Shown: positions 45,718 through 55,251, counted from the stretch's first letter. The stretch is 64,000 nt of DNA from Pseudomonas putida (GCF_016406145.1 NZ_CP066306.1:4278001-4342000), one strand, 5' to 3'. The notes: generated by a model from the letters alone, not told the origin. Numbers and translations: made by a program.

Positions 45718-46239
45718 TCAACGCCAGCTCTCTTTCACCGCCTTGCGCCGCCCACCGAGAATGACCCAGGCAATTCCCAGCAACAGGCTTTCGACGACAA
45801 ACGCCAGCACAAACCCCGCACCGACGCCCCAGCCAATCGCCTCCGGCACCAGCAGAATCTGATAGCTGTACCCCTTAAGCGTCTCTTCACGCATTTGCGG
45901 ATCGGGCTGCACCAGCACGTGCCAGGTGCGGCTGACCCACGAGCCTTGCAGCGCCTGCCACTCGTTCTCGAGCAGCTGGTTGCGGATCAGCAGGCTTTCT
46001 ATGCTGTTGGCATCGCTGTTGAACACCACATCGTCACTGCTGCGGTAATGCCGCACCAGCGCCTGCAAATCGCCCTTGAAGAAGCGTTCGGCGGTCTGTT
46101 TGAAGCCATCGAGTGCCTGGCGCGATTCGAACAGGTGCGCCTCGACCCGCTGGCTGTAGTCCTTGACCAGCCCAGGCACCTGGATACCGGCCAGCAGGCC
46201 GAAGGTGAACAGCAGCAACCGCAGGTAACTTCTGAACAT
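45718..46239 (-). CDS. DUF2937 membrane protein
   Basis: 173 residues. An N-terminal hydrophobic segment (LRLLLFTFGLLAGIQVPGLV) and a C-terminal one (GWGVGAGFVLAFVVESLLLGIAWVIL) flank a periplasmic or cytoplasmic helical part, matching DUF2937. Function unknown. First core gene after the island; the amidotransferase gene ends 9 bp upstream. Confidence 0.8.
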   Translation of the reverse strand: MFRSYLRLLLFTFGLLAGIQVPGLVKDYSQRVEAHLFESRQALDGFKQTAERFFKGDLQALVRHYRSSDDVVFNSDANSIESLLIRNQLLENEWQALQGSWVSRTWHVLVQPDPQMREETLKGYSYQILLVPEAIGWGVGAGFVLAFVVESLLLGIAWVILGGRRKAVKESWR

Positions 46240-46248
46240 GCAGCGTCC

Positions 46249-47022
46249 TTAGCTCTGGCCTTGCGAAACGCACTCTCCGTGCCGCCACAGGCCCCATTGG
46301 CCGGGTTCGTAGCGCCGCCAGGTCTCGTTCTCGGTCAAGGCCTCGGTGGCAATCACCGTGACCACGTCATTGGGGGTGGTTTGGGTGTGAAAGTCGACGA
46401 TCAGGTCGACATCCTTCAAACGCGCCGCGCCAAAGGGGGCGCGACGGGTAATGTGTACCAGCTTGGTCGAACAGAAGCAGAACAGCCAGTCACCATTGCT
46501 GAGCAGGCAGTTGAACACGCCCTTGCCGCGATACTCGGCACAGGCTTCGACCAGCACCGGCAGCAGCTGTTCCACTGCGACCGGCTCAGGGAAAGCCGCG
46601 CGAATACGGTTGAGCAAGTCGCAAAAGGCTGCTTCGCTGTCGGTGTCGCCCACCGGCCGGTAAAAGGTCGCCTCACCCTTGAACGCACCCAGCTGGCCGT
46701 TGTGGGCGAAGCACCAGTTACGGCCCCACATTTCGCGCACGAACGGGTGCGTATTGGACAGGCACACCTGGCCGACATTGGCCTGGCGGATGTGGCCAAT
46801 GACCACTTCGCTCTTGATCGGATAACGCTGCACCAGGTTGGCGACTTCCGACTCGCTGCTCGCTGCCGGGTCCTGAAACAGCCGCAGGCCGCGGCCTTCG
46901 TAGAAACCGATGCCCCAGCCGTCACGGTGCGGGCCGGTACGGCCGCCGCGCTGCATCAGGCCGGTGAAGCTGAAGACGATGTCGGTGGGGACGTTGGCGC
47001 TCATGCCCAGCAGTTCGCACAT
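46249..47022 (-). CDS. Class II glutamine amidotransferase (YafJ-like)
   Basis: 257 residues. The catalytic cysteine is Cys2 after removal of Met1 (MCELLGMSANVP). HRDGWGIGFYEG and FAHNGQLG are the other glutaminase motifs of YafJ-type enzymes. It is a glutaminase domain without a synthase domain; the acceptor is unknown. It lies between two small membrane-protein genes on the same strand. Confidence 0.87.
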   Translation of the reverse strand: MCELLGMSANVPTDIVFSFTGLMQRGGRTGPHRDGWGIGFYEGRGLRLFQDPAASSESEVANLVQRYPIKSEVVIGHIRQANVGQVCLSNTHPFVREMWGRNWCFAHNGQLGAFKGEATFYRPVGDTDSEAAFCDLLNRIRAAFPEPVAVEQLLPVLVEACAEYRGKGVFNCLLSNGDWLFCFCSTKLVHITRRAPFGAARLKDVDLIVDFHTQTTPNDVVTVIATEALTENETWRRYEPGQWGLWRHGECVSQGQS

Positions 47023-47036
47023 GGTGATGCCTCCGC

Positions 47037-47531
47037 TTACAGACGTGGCTCGACCCGGCCACCAGAAGGTGCGGCAGGCGGCGGGTCATTGCGGTAACGG
47101 TCACCGCGTTCGGCGGCCAGCGGCGCCCCGACGCCCACTTGGTCGTCCTCGGCAGCCAGGCGTTTGGCGGCGGCCTCCTGCTGCTCGCGACGCTCGCGGG
47201 CACGCTTTTCCAGCGGCCAGCGCAGCAGCACGAAGGCCAAGTACAGGCCAAAGGCGATCAGGCCGTACATGGCAAAGTCCGATACCGCGCGCCAGGCGTT
47301 GTTGCCCACCTTGAAGGCAACGTCCAGTGCAGTGATGGCGATGGCCGGGGCCATGGCATCCTTGCCCGGGTCGACGACGGTCGGCGTCAACAACAGGACC
47401 GCGAGGATCACCCGCAGCGGCTCACGCAGCCAGCGCCACATCCAGCCAGTGAGTTTGAAGCCCACCCAGAGACAACCCAGGGCAGCAACAGCGTAAAGGC
47501 CCCAGGCGAGGGTATAGTCGTTCTCGGTCAT
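47037..47531 (-). CDS. Conserved hypothetical membrane protein
   Basis: 164 residues. Hydrophobic segments are at about 8-26, 38-50 and 84-105, followed by a basic coiled segment (EKRARERREQQEAAAKRL) and a proline-rich tail. The family is not recognised. It starts next to the divergent oligopeptidase gene and ends 14 bp before the amidotransferase start, so it is probably in one operon with it. Confidence 0.72.
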   Translation of the reverse strand: MTENDYTLAWGLYAVAALGCLWVGFKLTGWMWRWLREPLRVILAVLLLTPTVVDPGKDAMAPAIAITALDVAFKVGNNAWRAVSDFAMYGLIAFGLYLAFVLLRWPLEKRARERREQQEAAAKRLAAEDDQVGVGAPLAAERGDRYRNDPPPAAPSGGRVEPRL

Positions 47532-47613
47532 GGTGATCGTGCAAGCCAGGCAAAGAGTTGCCTATGATAAACACTTTTCCGGGCGCAGGCGCCCCCCAGC
47601 CAAGAGATCCCCG

Positions 47614-49656
47614 ATGCCCAACGCGCTCCAGCCCCCCATCGCCCGCCAAGACCAGGCCACCGACCCTTACGCCTGGTTGCAACTGCGCGACACCCCTGAG
47701 GTGCTCGAGTACCTCCAGGCCGAAAACGCCTATCAGCAAGCCTGCCTGGCCGACCAGGCGCCCCTGCGTGAACAGCTGTTCGAAGAGATCAAGGGCCGTA
47801 TCCTGGAAACCGACCTGTCGCTGCCCTCCCCCTGGGGCCCGTACCTGTATTACACACGCACCACGGCAGGCGATGAGTACCCGCGCCACTATCGCTGCCC
47901 ACGGCCTGCGGATGACGCCAACACGGTGGACGAAAGCCAGGAACAGCTGCTGCTCGACCCCAACGCCCTGGCGAACGGCGGCTTTCTGGCCCTTGGCGGC
48001 TTCAGCGTCAGCCCCGATCACCGCCTGCTGGCCTACAGCCTCGACACCAGCGGCGACGAGGTCTACACCCTGTACGTCAAGGACCTGGCCAGCGGCAACC
48101 TGACCGCCCTGCCCTTCGACGACTGCGACGGCAGCCTGACCTGGGCCAACGACAGCCAGACGCTGTTCTTTGCCGAACTGGACGATACCCACCGCCCGTG
48201 GCGGCTGCGCCGTCACACGTTGGGCGAAACCGGCGCGCAGGCCGTTTTCGAAGAGCCGGACGGGCGTTTTTTCCTGCATTGCTACCGCGCCAGCTCCGAG
48301 CGCCAGCTGGTCCTGCTGCTCAACAGCAAGACCACCAGCGAAGCCTGGGTGCTGGACGCTGAAACGCCAAAAGAGGCATTCACCTGCCTGGCACCGCGCG
48401 CCGAGGGCCACGAGTATTTCCCCGACCACGGCCAGCTCGATGGTCAGTGGCGCTGGTTCATCCGCAGCAACCAGGACGGCATCAATTTCGCCCTGTACCA
48501 GGCAGCGGCAGACCAGGTGCCCACCCGCGAGCAATGGCAGGTGCTGGTGCCGCACCGCGACGACATCATGCTCGAAGGCCTTAGCCTCAACGCCAGCGCC
48601 CTCACCTTGAGCCTGCGTGAAGGTGGCCTGCCGATCATCGAAGTGCGCCCGCACGGCACGCCGGCCTACCGCGTCGAGTTGCCTGACGCGGCCTATAGCC
48701 TGTACGTGCAGGACAGCCTGGAGTTCGCCAGCACGCGCATCCGCCTGCGCTACGAGGCACTCAACCGCCCGGCCCAGGTGCGTCAGCTGGACCTGGCTAC
48801 GGGCGCGCAGACAGTGCTCAAGCAAACTCCGGTGCTGGGCGAGTTCGATGCCGACGACTACGTCAGCGAACGCCTGTGGGCCACCGCCCCCGACGGCACC
48901 CAGGTACCGATCAGCCTGGTGCGCCGCAAACAAGACCAGGGCAAGACGGTCCCCCTCTACCTGTACGGTTACGGTGCCTACGGCGAGAGCCTCGACCCGT
49001 GGTTCTCGCACGCCCGCCTGAGCCTGCTGCAACGCGGTGTGGCCTTTGCCATCGCCCATGTGCGCGGTGGCGGCGAGCTGGGGGAAGCCTGGTACCGCGC
49101 CGGCAAGCAGGAGCACAAGCACAACAGCTTCAGCGACTTCATCGCCTGCGCCGAGCACCTGATCGCTCAAGGCGTGACAGCCTCCGACCGCTTGGCCATC
49201 AGTGGCGGCAGCGCCGGTGGCCTGCTGATGGGCGCAGTGCTCAACCTGCGCCCGGATCTGTTCCGCTGCGCCATCGCCGAAGTGCCGTTCGTCGATGTGC
49301 TCAACACCATGCTCGACCCCGAGCTGCCATTGACCGTCACCGAGTACGACGAATGGGGCAACCCGCAAGAGCCGCAGGTGTATGAGCGGATCAAGGCCTA
49401 CGCCCCCTACGAAAACGTCAGCGCCCAGGCCTACCCGGCCATGCTGGTGGTCGCTGGCTACAACGACAGCCGCGTGCAGTACTGGGAGGCCGCCAAGTGG
49501 GTGGCGCGACTGCGTACGCGCAAGACCGACAGCAACCTGCTACTGCTCAAGACCGAGATGGGGGCCGGGCACGGCGGTATGAGTGGCCGCTACCAGGGGT
49601 TGCGAGACGTGGCACTTGAATATGCGTTCGTCTTCAATGAGCTGGGCGTGGTGTAA
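47614..49656 (+). CDS. ptrB: Oligopeptidase B / prolyl oligopeptidase family (S9A)
   Basis: 680 residues. An N-terminal beta-propeller (DPYAWLQLRDTPEVL at the start) is followed by the alpha/beta-hydrolase domain with Ser533 in GGSAGG, the acid in YNDSRV, and His653 in GAGHGGMSGR. It cuts short peptides after basic residues in the cytoplasm. The ATG at 47614 is used; an upstream in-frame start at 47530 adds a non-conserved segment. Confidence 0.9.
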   Translation: MPNALQPPIARQDQATDPYAWLQLRDTPEVLEYLQAENAYQQACLADQAPLREQLFEEIKGRILETDLSLPSPWGPYLYYTRTTAGDEYPRHYRCPRPADDANTVDESQEQLLLDPNALANGGFLALGGFSVSPDHRLLAYSLDTSGDEVYTLYVKDLASGNLTALPFDDCDGSLTWANDSQTLFFAELDDTHRPWRLRRHTLGETGAQAVFEEPDGRFFLHCYRASSERQLVLLLNSKTTSEAWVLDAETPKEAFTCLAPRAEGHEYFPDHGQLDGQWRWFIRSNQDGINFALYQAAADQVPTREQWQVLVPHRDDIMLEGLSLNASALTLSLREGGLPIIEVRPHGTPAYRVELPDAAYSLYVQDSLEFASTRIRLRYEALNRPAQVRQLDLATGAQTVLKQTPVLGEFDADDYVSERLWATAPDGTQVPISLVRRKQDQGKTVPLYLYGYGAYGESLDPWFSHARLSLLQRGVAFAIAHVRGGGELGEAWYRAGKQEHKHNSFSDFIACAEHLIAQGVTASDRLAISGGSAGGLLMGAVLNLRPDLFRCAIAEVPFVDVLNTMLDPELPLTVTEYDEWGNPQEPQVYERIKAYAPYENVSAQAYPAMLVVAGYNDSRVQYWEAAKWVARLRTRKTDSNLLLLKTEMGAGHGGMSGRYQGLRDVALEYAFVFNELGVV

Positions 49657-49694
49657 AACGCGCTTTTCGTTGTCATAGGTTGGCAGGGCCAATA

Positions 49695-49728
49695 GCCCTG
49701 ATTGCCGGCAAGCCGACGATCGGGGCCG
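49695..49728. terminator. Imperfect hairpin after ptrB
   Basis: GCCCTGATTGCCGG and CCGACGATCGGGGC can pair with three mismatches around a short loop, about 40 bp after the stop. REP-like. Confidence 0.45.
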
Positions 49729-49769
49729 CCCAAAAACTTTCGGACAACACCCGCCAAGAAGAACGACAC

Positions 49770-50237
49770 ATGCCCGACCAGACCCATCTCAGCGCCGAAA
49801 TCCGCGACATGCTCATGGACTGCGACCTGTTCGATACCTTGCAGCCCGGTGACTTCCATACCGCCGCAGGCTACTTCAGCCTCGCCACCCTGGTCGAAGG
49901 CGAAACCATCTTCAACGAAGGCGACGCCGGCACCTTCATGTGCATCCTGCACCAGGGTGTGGTTTCAGTGCGCAAGACCGACGCCCACGGCGCCCAGGTA
50001 GAAATCGCCACGCTGCGCAGCGGCCGCGCCTTCGGCGAAATGGCCGTGCTCGACGGCGAGCGCCGCTCGGCCAGCTGCATGGCCGCCAGCGACTGCCTAC
50101 TGCTGACCTTGGGCAAGGATTCGTTGGAAAAGATGCTCAACGAAGCCCCACGCATCGCCGCGCGGATCATCCGCGCACTGGCCGTAGCCTTGTCGAAACG
50201 CCTGCGAATGCAGGACGGCCAGCGCCTGGCGCTTTAG
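49770..50237 (+). CDS. Cyclic-nucleotide-binding domain protein
   Basis: 155 residues, a single cNMP fold with the phosphate-binding cassette near FGEMAVLDGERRSAS (about 90-104). There is no HTH after it, unlike Crp/Fnr regulators, so it is not a classical transcription factor. It may sense a cyclic nucleotide or act as a partner of another protein. The ATG is at 49770; its stop overlaps that of a convergent small gene. Confidence 0.82.
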   Translation: MPDQTHLSAEIRDMLMDCDLFDTLQPGDFHTAAGYFSLATLVEGETIFNEGDAGTFMCILHQGVVSVRKTDAHGAQVEIATLRSGRAFGEMAVLDGERRSASCMAASDCLLLTLGKDSLEKMLNEAPRIAARIIRALAVALSKRLRMQDGQRLAL

Positions 50238-50518
50238 TCATCATTCGCCGGCTGCTTGACCGGTTCCGTACGCAATCCAGGCAATGGCTGATCCTTCGGC
50301 GGCCCGGGCACCGGCATGGGCGGCAGCAGCGGCGCGCCGGGCTGGCTGTCGTAGGCCTTGGGTGCAGTGCTCGGGGTAATCTGAGGGTACGGCGTGGGCG
50401 TTGCCGTGCCAGGTGCCCCGGGCACCGGTGTAGTGATACGCGGCGGCGTGCCGGCGGCATGCGCCAAGGGCAGGCCGGCTAACAGCAGCGCGGCGAGGAT
50501 CGCATGAAACATCAGCAA
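50234..50518 (-). CDS. Small secreted proline-rich protein
   Basis: 94 residues (or 92 from the second Met). A signal peptide MFHAILAALLLAGLPLAHA is followed by a disordered Pro/Thr-rich part (ITTPVPGAPGTATPTPYP; PLLPPMPVPGPP). No domain is known. Composition and the signal peptide make it credible; it has no close operon partner and overlaps its convergent neighbour by 4 bp. Confidence 0.65.
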   Translation of the reverse strand: MLMFHAILAALLLAGLPLAHAAGTPPRITTPVPGAPGTATPTPYPQITPSTAPKAYDSQPGAPLLPPMPVPGPPKDQPLPGLRTEPVKQPANDD

Positions 50519-50643
50519 CCTCCTGTCTGAACATTCCTACAGGCTACGCCTTAATACACGTTTTCGCCTGTCCGCTTGCCCTGCAAGCGCGCTAGACTCG
50601 TTGGCATAACCGTTACCTGCCTGATCAGAACAAAGGAAACACC

Positions 50644-51015
50644 ATGAGTTCGGCATCCACGTCCGCCGCCACCGCCCGCCTCGACCGCATCCTCGCCGAC
50701 GCCAAGCGCGACAAAGAGATGGGCTACCGCGACAAAGCCCTGAGAATGTACCCGCACGTGTGCGGCCGTTGCGCCCGTGAGTTCGCCGGCAAGCGCCTGA
50801 GCGAGCTGACCGTGCATCACCGTGACCACAACCACGACAACAACCCCCAGGACGGCTCCAACTGGGAGCTGCTGTGCCTGTACTGCCACGACAACGAGCA
50901 CTCGCGCTATACCGACCAGCAGTACTTCAGCGAAGGCTCCACCAGCACCCCGAGCATTGCCAAGGCCACGCACAACCCGTTCGCCGGGCTGGCTGGCTTG
51001 CTGAAGAAGGACTGA
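50644..51015 (+). CDS. YajD-family HNH protein
   Basis: 123 residues. Zinc-binding CxxC (HVCGRC), the HNH core LTVHHRDHNHDNNP and a second CxxC with following H (CLYCHDNEH) match YajD. Predicted nuclease fold, possibly DNA-binding; cellular role unknown. 'aaaggaaacacc' precedes the ATG. Confidence 0.87.
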   Translation: MSSASTSAATARLDRILADAKRDKEMGYRDKALRMYPHVCGRCAREFAGKRLSELTVHHRDHNHDNNPQDGSNWELLCLYCHDNEHSRYTDQQYFSEGSTSTPSIAKATHNPFAGLAGLLKKD

Positions 51016-51086
51016 CTGTCGATACAGCCCCCGCTGCTGCCGGCGAGCCCGTATAATCGCGCTTTTTTTGCGAAGGGCCCCGGCAC

Positions 51087-51557
51087 GTGGCAAACAAACG
51101 GTACAGTTGCATCGGCCTGTTCAACCCAAAATCTGCAGAGAACGTAGGTTCGGTGATGCGCGCAGCGGGTTGCTACGGCGTCAACTCGGTGTTCTACACC
51201 GGCAAGCGCTACGAGCGCGCCCGCGACTTCGTCACTGACACCAAGCGGGTGCACTACGATATTCCGCTGATCGGCATCGACGACCTGCAGCGCATCATCC
51301 CGCTGGGTTGCACACCTGTTGCAGTGGAACTGGTGGAAGGTGCACGGCCCCTGCCTGAATACACACACCCTGATCGCGCCATCTACATCTTCGGGCCGGA
51401 AGACGGCAGCCTAGATGCAAACGTGCGCGCGTGGTGTGAAGAAACCATCTACATCCCTACCGAAGGCTGCATGAACCTCGCCGCGACGGTGAATGTGGTG
51501 TTGTACGACCGTTTGGCCAAGGGGCTCAATACCCGCTCGGGGCCCAAGTTCAAGTAG
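51087..51557 (+). CDS. SpoU/TrmH-family RNA 2'-O-methyltransferase
   Basis: 156 residues, a bare SPOUT domain. The knot motifs are NPKSAENVGSVMRAAGCYG (motif 1), YIFGPEDGSLD (motif 2) and IPTEGCMNLAATVNVVLYD (motif 3). It methylates ribose in tRNA or rRNA with SAM; the target base is unassigned. The start is GTG at 51087 with 'gaaggg' upstream. Confidence 0.87.
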   Translation: MANKRYSCIGLFNPKSAENVGSVMRAAGCYGVNSVFYTGKRYERARDFVTDTKRVHYDIPLIGIDDLQRIIPLGCTPVAVELVEGARPLPEYTHPDRAIYIFGPEDGSLDANVRAWCEETIYIPTEGCMNLAATVNVVLYDRLAKGLNTRSGPKFK

Positions 51558-51672
51558 CCGGGCAACGCGCAACGCCCTCCCGACATTGGCAATTGCGACC
51601 ACTTGGCAAACCGACTGAACGTGTGCAGCAAGCATCTGGTCAGCTGCTTACACTTCAGATGGAGGGCTTGCC

Positions 51673-52014
51673 ATGCTCGATATTCATTCCACTACGGCGT
51701 CACAGGACCACAACGTACAGGGCCTGGAGCGGGTCGGTTCACTGGCCGGTGGTGCGCTGATGTTCACCAAGGGTATGCGCCACGGCGGGCTGGTCGGGCT
51801 GCTGCAGATGGTTGTCGGTGGCCTTGCGGTAGCGCGCGGGGTCAGTGGCCATTGCTCGACCAAGGCCTGGTGGCAGAAGCATCGACAGGAATATCACCGT
51901 TTGCGCTCGGATATCGAACGCAGTGCGACGGAGCTGGAGGCGCTCAAACGCAGTGCCGAGGCGGCGACGCGTGGGGTGACGGTAACGGGGAAAGACCCGC
52001 TCACGGGTAGTTGA
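51673..52014 (+). CDS. DUF2892-type membrane protein
   Basis: 113 residues. The N-terminal half has two hydrophobic stretches (GLERVGSLAGGALMFTKG; GLVGLLQMVVGGLAVARGVSG) as in DUF2892/YgaP-like proteins; the C-terminal half is a charged helix (RQEYHRLRSDIERSATELEALKR is its core). 'ggagggcttgcc' precedes the ATG. Function unknown. Confidence 0.75.
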   Translation: MLDIHSTTASQDHNVQGLERVGSLAGGALMFTKGMRHGGLVGLLQMVVGGLAVARGVSGHCSTKAWWQKHRQEYHRLRSDIERSATELEALKRSAEAATRGVTVTGKDPLTGS

Positions 52015-52028
52015 TCAGTTGTTTTTAA

Positions 52029-52051
52029 TGGCCCTGTCGCCAGCAGGGCCA
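52029..52051. terminator. Hairpin between convergent genes
   Basis: TGGCCCTG (52029-52036) and CAGGGCCA (52044-52051) form a perfect 8-bp stem with a 7-base loop. 'gtttttaa' lies on its left side, so as a terminator with U-tract it reads for the minus-strand gene. Confidence 0.7.
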
Positions 52052-52060
52052 GCCTGCAAG

Positions 52061-53269
52061 CTAACGCAACGCCTTGCTCTGCAAGACCTCGGATCGTCGC
52101 CCCAGCACATTCTCACTGATCTGCACGAACTCCTCGGTGCTCACCGTCGGCACGCGCATCAGCGCCTGGGTCACATCATCCAGCGAGCGCTTGGCCTGGG
52201 TGTGGATGCGGATCTCCTTGTCCAGCGCCTGCAGCAGCAAAACACCACGGGCAACCTGGGCCGGGCTTGCCCGCTCGCCGCGCAGCTGGGTGACCTTGGC
52301 ACCCTGCTTCTGCAAACGCGCCTGCCACACCTGGTAGCGGTCATCGCTCACACCCCCTGCCCGGCGCAGCAACTCATTGGCGTAATAATCGGTGAGGCTC
52401 TGGCCAAGCCAGTCGCTGTCAGCACTCACTTGAACCTGCGCAAACAGCTGCACCAGTTCACGCAGCAAAGGGCTGTTACCGCTCTCGCTGACCATGGGCC
52501 GGGCGCTGTGCAGGTACATCGAGCCCCGCGCTGCCATTGCTCCGCGCCACATGCCATCACGTGCCCCCACCAACAGCAGCTTTGCCGGGTTGCGTGGGAA
52601 TACCGCCTGCAGGTGTGGCCAGACGAAGGTCAGCAGGGTGAGATTGTCCATGCGGCGCATGCCCTGCCCCACCGGGGCCGCCACCGTCACCTCGGTCTCG
52701 CCCAGACGCGCACGTCGGCTGCCAAGGTCGCCGGCCAGCATCCAGCCAGTCGGGCGATCGAACAGGCGCGATACATTGTCGATACGGAACTTGTCCTTGC
52801 CGATGCGCGGCCAGGAGGTTTCGATGCTTTTCCAGCCCTCAGGCAGGTCGACCGACAAGCGCGCCACCAATTCGGTGCCGTCTTGCTGGTCAAGGCGTGC
52901 CGGTGGCACCAGCTGGTCACCCAGGAACAAAGCCCAGTGAGGGGTAATGCGCGAGGAATAGGCGCCGCTGCGTACTTTCTCGTCCAGCTTGACCCGGTAG
53001 CTGAGGCTGGTCTTGCCCGCCGCCGGGTGCCACACGCCGCGCTCCCCCTGCACCTGCCACTGGCCGTCAGCCTGGAAACCGCTATAAGCGCCCTGCTTGC
53101 CCAGGTCAAAGTCGAGGCTACGCACCGCATTGCCGTCTGCCAGGGTCAGGCGGACTTCGGCCTGGCCATTGGCAGGCAACAGCCGCACCTGGTAGTCGAG
53201 GTCGACCTTCTTCGCCCAGACAGGCGAGCTGGCCACAAGGCCCAGCAGGAGCAACAGCTGGCAACGCAT
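52061..53269 (-). CDS. M61-like secreted protein lacking the zinc motif
   Basis: 402 residues. A signal peptide (LLLLLGLVASSPVWA) is followed by a beta-rich N-terminal domain and a helical part like the M61 glycyl-aminopeptidase family, including a WLGQSLTDYYANELLRRAG segment. At the place where M61 enzymes have HExxH the sequence reads ARPMVSESGNSPLLRELVQLF, with no HExxH anywhere in the protein. It is probably a non-catalytic relative in the periplasm. The assignment to M61 is moderate. Confidence 0.7.
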   Translation of the reverse strand: MRCQLLLLLGLVASSPVWAKKVDLDYQVRLLPANGQAEVRLTLADGNAVRSLDFDLGKQGAYSGFQADGQWQVQGERGVWHPAAGKTSLSYRVKLDEKVRSGAYSSRITPHWALFLGDQLVPPARLDQQDGTELVARLSVDLPEGWKSIETSWPRIGKDKFRIDNVSRLFDRPTGWMLAGDLGSRRARLGETEVTVAAPVGQGMRRMDNLTLLTFVWPHLQAVFPRNPAKLLLVGARDGMWRGAMAARGSMYLHSARPMVSESGNSPLLRELVQLFAQVQVSADSDWLGQSLTDYYANELLRRAGGVSDDRYQVWQARLQKQGAKVTQLRGERASPAQVARGVLLLQALDKEIRIHTQAKRSLDDVTQALMRVPTVSTEEFVQISENVLGRRSEVLQSKALR

Positions 53270-53310
53270 ACAGAAACTCCTTGTTTCCCAGAGGCGACGG
53301 AGGATGCCGC

Positions 53311-53760
53311 TCAGCTGGCGCGAAAAATCAGGTGGTCTTCCCAGTCGTCTTCGTCCACATCCTGCTCCCTGAGCATACGCCCCGACTGGGAAATGCGCTG
53401 TTCATGCACCTGGCTGCGGTCGCCGCAGACCAAGTGGTGCCAAGCCGGCAGGTCCTTGCCCTCGCTGACCAGACGATACCCGCAGGTGCTCGGCAGCCAC
53501 TTGAACTGGTCAGCCTTGCCAGGGGTGAGCTGGATGCAATCAGGCACCTGGGCGAAACGGTTGGGGTAGTCGCTGCACTGGCAGGTGTTCATGTCCAGCA
53601 GCTTGCAGGCAATACGGGTGTAATAGACGCTGTTGTCGTCCTCGTCCTCGAGCTTTTGCAGGCAGCACAGGCCACAGCCGTCACACAGCGATTCCCACTC
53701 TTGCGGGTCGAGTTGTTCGAGGGTCTTGCGCCGCCAGAACGGCGCGCTTTCAGCGATCAT
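53311..53760 (-). CDS. ycgN: YcgN-family cysteine cluster protein
   Basis: 149 residues. The cysteine pattern is CDGCGLCC near residue 33, then C in [15 protein letters not shown] and CGYRL, as in the YkgJ/YcgN zinc/iron-cluster group. It starts [17 protein letters not shown]; a GTG one codon upstream has better spacing to AGGA and may be the true start. YcgN commonly neighbours YcgL and RNase D, which follow upstream here. Function unknown. Confidence 0.87.
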   Translation of the reverse strand: MIAESAPFWRRKTLEQLDPQEWESLCDGCGLCCLQKLEDEDDNSVYYTRIACKLLDMNTCQCSDYPNRFAQVPDCIQLTPGKADQFKWLPSTCGYRLVSEGKDLPAWHHLVCGDRSQVHEQRISQSGRMLREQDVDEDDWEDHLIFRAS

Positions 53761-53946
53761 CACACGGGTTTCCTGCATTGGACCTGCGCCAGGCTTCATG
53801 CTGGAAGCTCCAGGCAATTGCGGCGCGTATGGCTTTTTTCTGGTGGCTTGCAGCTTGAATGTTGTAGCTGGGCGCCATGGCGGCGCCAGTCTAGAGCCTG
53901 GCCTTCGGCAATGCCAGACCGCTTGTCAGTACCGACCGGCTGCAGC

Positions 53947-54879
53947 TCAATAGCCCCGCGCGAAATCCACTTCGCCACGCAACCCTTGCCCTGCCTGGTA
54001 TTGCCGCACGTTCTCAACAAACAGCCGTACCATCGCCGCCGGCGAAGTCGGTGCCGAGCTGTGCCCGGTCAGCAACAATCCCCACGCCGTCCAGAACGGG
54101 TGACGCTGCGGTAACGGCTCCTGCCGGCACACATCGATCACCGCGCCCGCCAGATCCCCCTGCTTCAGCGCCTCGACCAGGTCAGCATCGACCACCGCCA
54201 CCCCACGCCCGGCATTGATGAACAGTGCACTGGGCTGGAAGCACTTGAACAGCGCGGCGTCATAAAGGTCATGGGTTGCCGGTGTATCCGGCAACAGGTT
54301 GAGCACGTAATCGGCCTGCCCGACCATCCTTGGCAAATCAGCCAACCCGGCGACCTCGACGAACGGCGCCTGCTCGCGGGGCGTGCTGGCGATGCCATAC
54401 AGGGTCACGCCAAACGGCAAGAGGAACTCGGCCACGCGTTGGCCGATATCGCCGGTACCCACGATCAGCACCTTGCGCCCTTCAAGCGTGCGCCCCGGGC
54501 GGTCGTCCCAACGGCGCTCCACCTGGCTCACCAGCCGAGACAGCACTTCGCGCTCGTGCCCCAGCATATAGGTGAGCATGTACTCGGCCATCACCTGGCC
54601 AAAGATGCCGACCGCACGGGTCAGGCGGTAATCACGCGGCAGGCCATCGGCCAGCAAGGGCGTGATGCCGGCCCAGGTCGATTGCATCCAGGCCGGTTTG
54701 TGGCCCTGGCGCAGCAGACTTGCCAGCAGGTCTGGCTGGCCCAGCCAGACCGGGCACTGTGGTGCCTGCAAGGCCAGTTCGGCGGAATCGCCGCTGGTCA
54801 GAACCTCCAGGTCCGGGGCCGCTTCAGCCAGCAGGCGGGCGTAATTGGCATGATCCTGCTCAGCGATCAGAACGCGCAT
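53947..54879 (-). CDS. D-2-hydroxyacid dehydrogenase (GhrA-like)
   Basis: 310 residues. The NAD(P) loop is VLIVGTGDIGQRVA; catalytic Arg is in NAGRGVAVV, Glu in CRQEPLP and His in TGHSSAP. It reduces glyoxylate, hydroxypyruvate or a similar 2-oxo acid. The start MRVLIAEQD at 54879 is chosen as the first residue of the conserved fold. Confidence 0.87.
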   Translation of the reverse strand: MRVLIAEQDHANYARLLAEAAPDLEVLTSGDSAELALQAPQCPVWLGQPDLLASLLRQGHKPAWMQSTWAGITPLLADGLPRDYRLTRAVGIFGQVMAEYMLTYMLGHEREVLSRLVSQVERRWDDRPGRTLEGRKVLIVGTGDIGQRVAEFLLPFGVTLYGIASTPREQAPFVEVAGLADLPRMVGQADYVLNLLPDTPATHDLYDAALFKCFQPSALFINAGRGVAVVDADLVEALKQGDLAGAVIDVCRQEPLPQRHPFWTAWGLLLTGHSSAPTSPAAMVRLFVENVRQYQAGQGLRGEVDFARGY

Positions 54880-54957
54880 CAAAGTGACAACCTTGGCAGA
54901 CAACGAAGGCGGCCCGGCATACGGGCCACCTGAGAATGTGAAGGGATCGTGGCCGGG

Positions 54958-55251
54958 TCAGACCGGGTCGTTTCGGCGCAGAAGTTCTTCCGGCAAATGC
55001 TCGATGTACTCGTCCTCGGCCGGCGGCATCTGCAGGTGGTAACCCTGGTTTTCGAGGTTGTCCAGTACCTTGACGATGTCCTCGCGGGCCAGCTTGCGCT
55101 CGGGGCTCAGCACCAGGTCGAAGGCATGCACGGGCGTGCCGAAGAACGGCAGCAGCGCCTCGGGCACGCGCTCCAGGCCCTCGGCCTTGAGTACATAGAG
55201 GTACATTTCGTTCTTGCGGGGGCTCTTGTAGATCGAGCAGATACGTTTCAT
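54958..55251 (-). CDS. ycgL: YcgL-domain protein
   Basis: 97 residues: [20 protein letters not shown] at the start, then [16 protein letters not shown] and GYHLQMPP. This matches YcgL/DUF709, often found next to rnd in gammaproteobacteria, as here (4-bp overlap). Function unknown. Confidence 0.9.
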   Translation of the reverse strand: MKRICSIYKSPRKNEMYLYVLKAEGLERVPEALLPFFGTPVHAFDLVLSPERKLAREDIVKVLDNLENQGYHLQMPPAEDEYIEHLPEELLRRNDPV

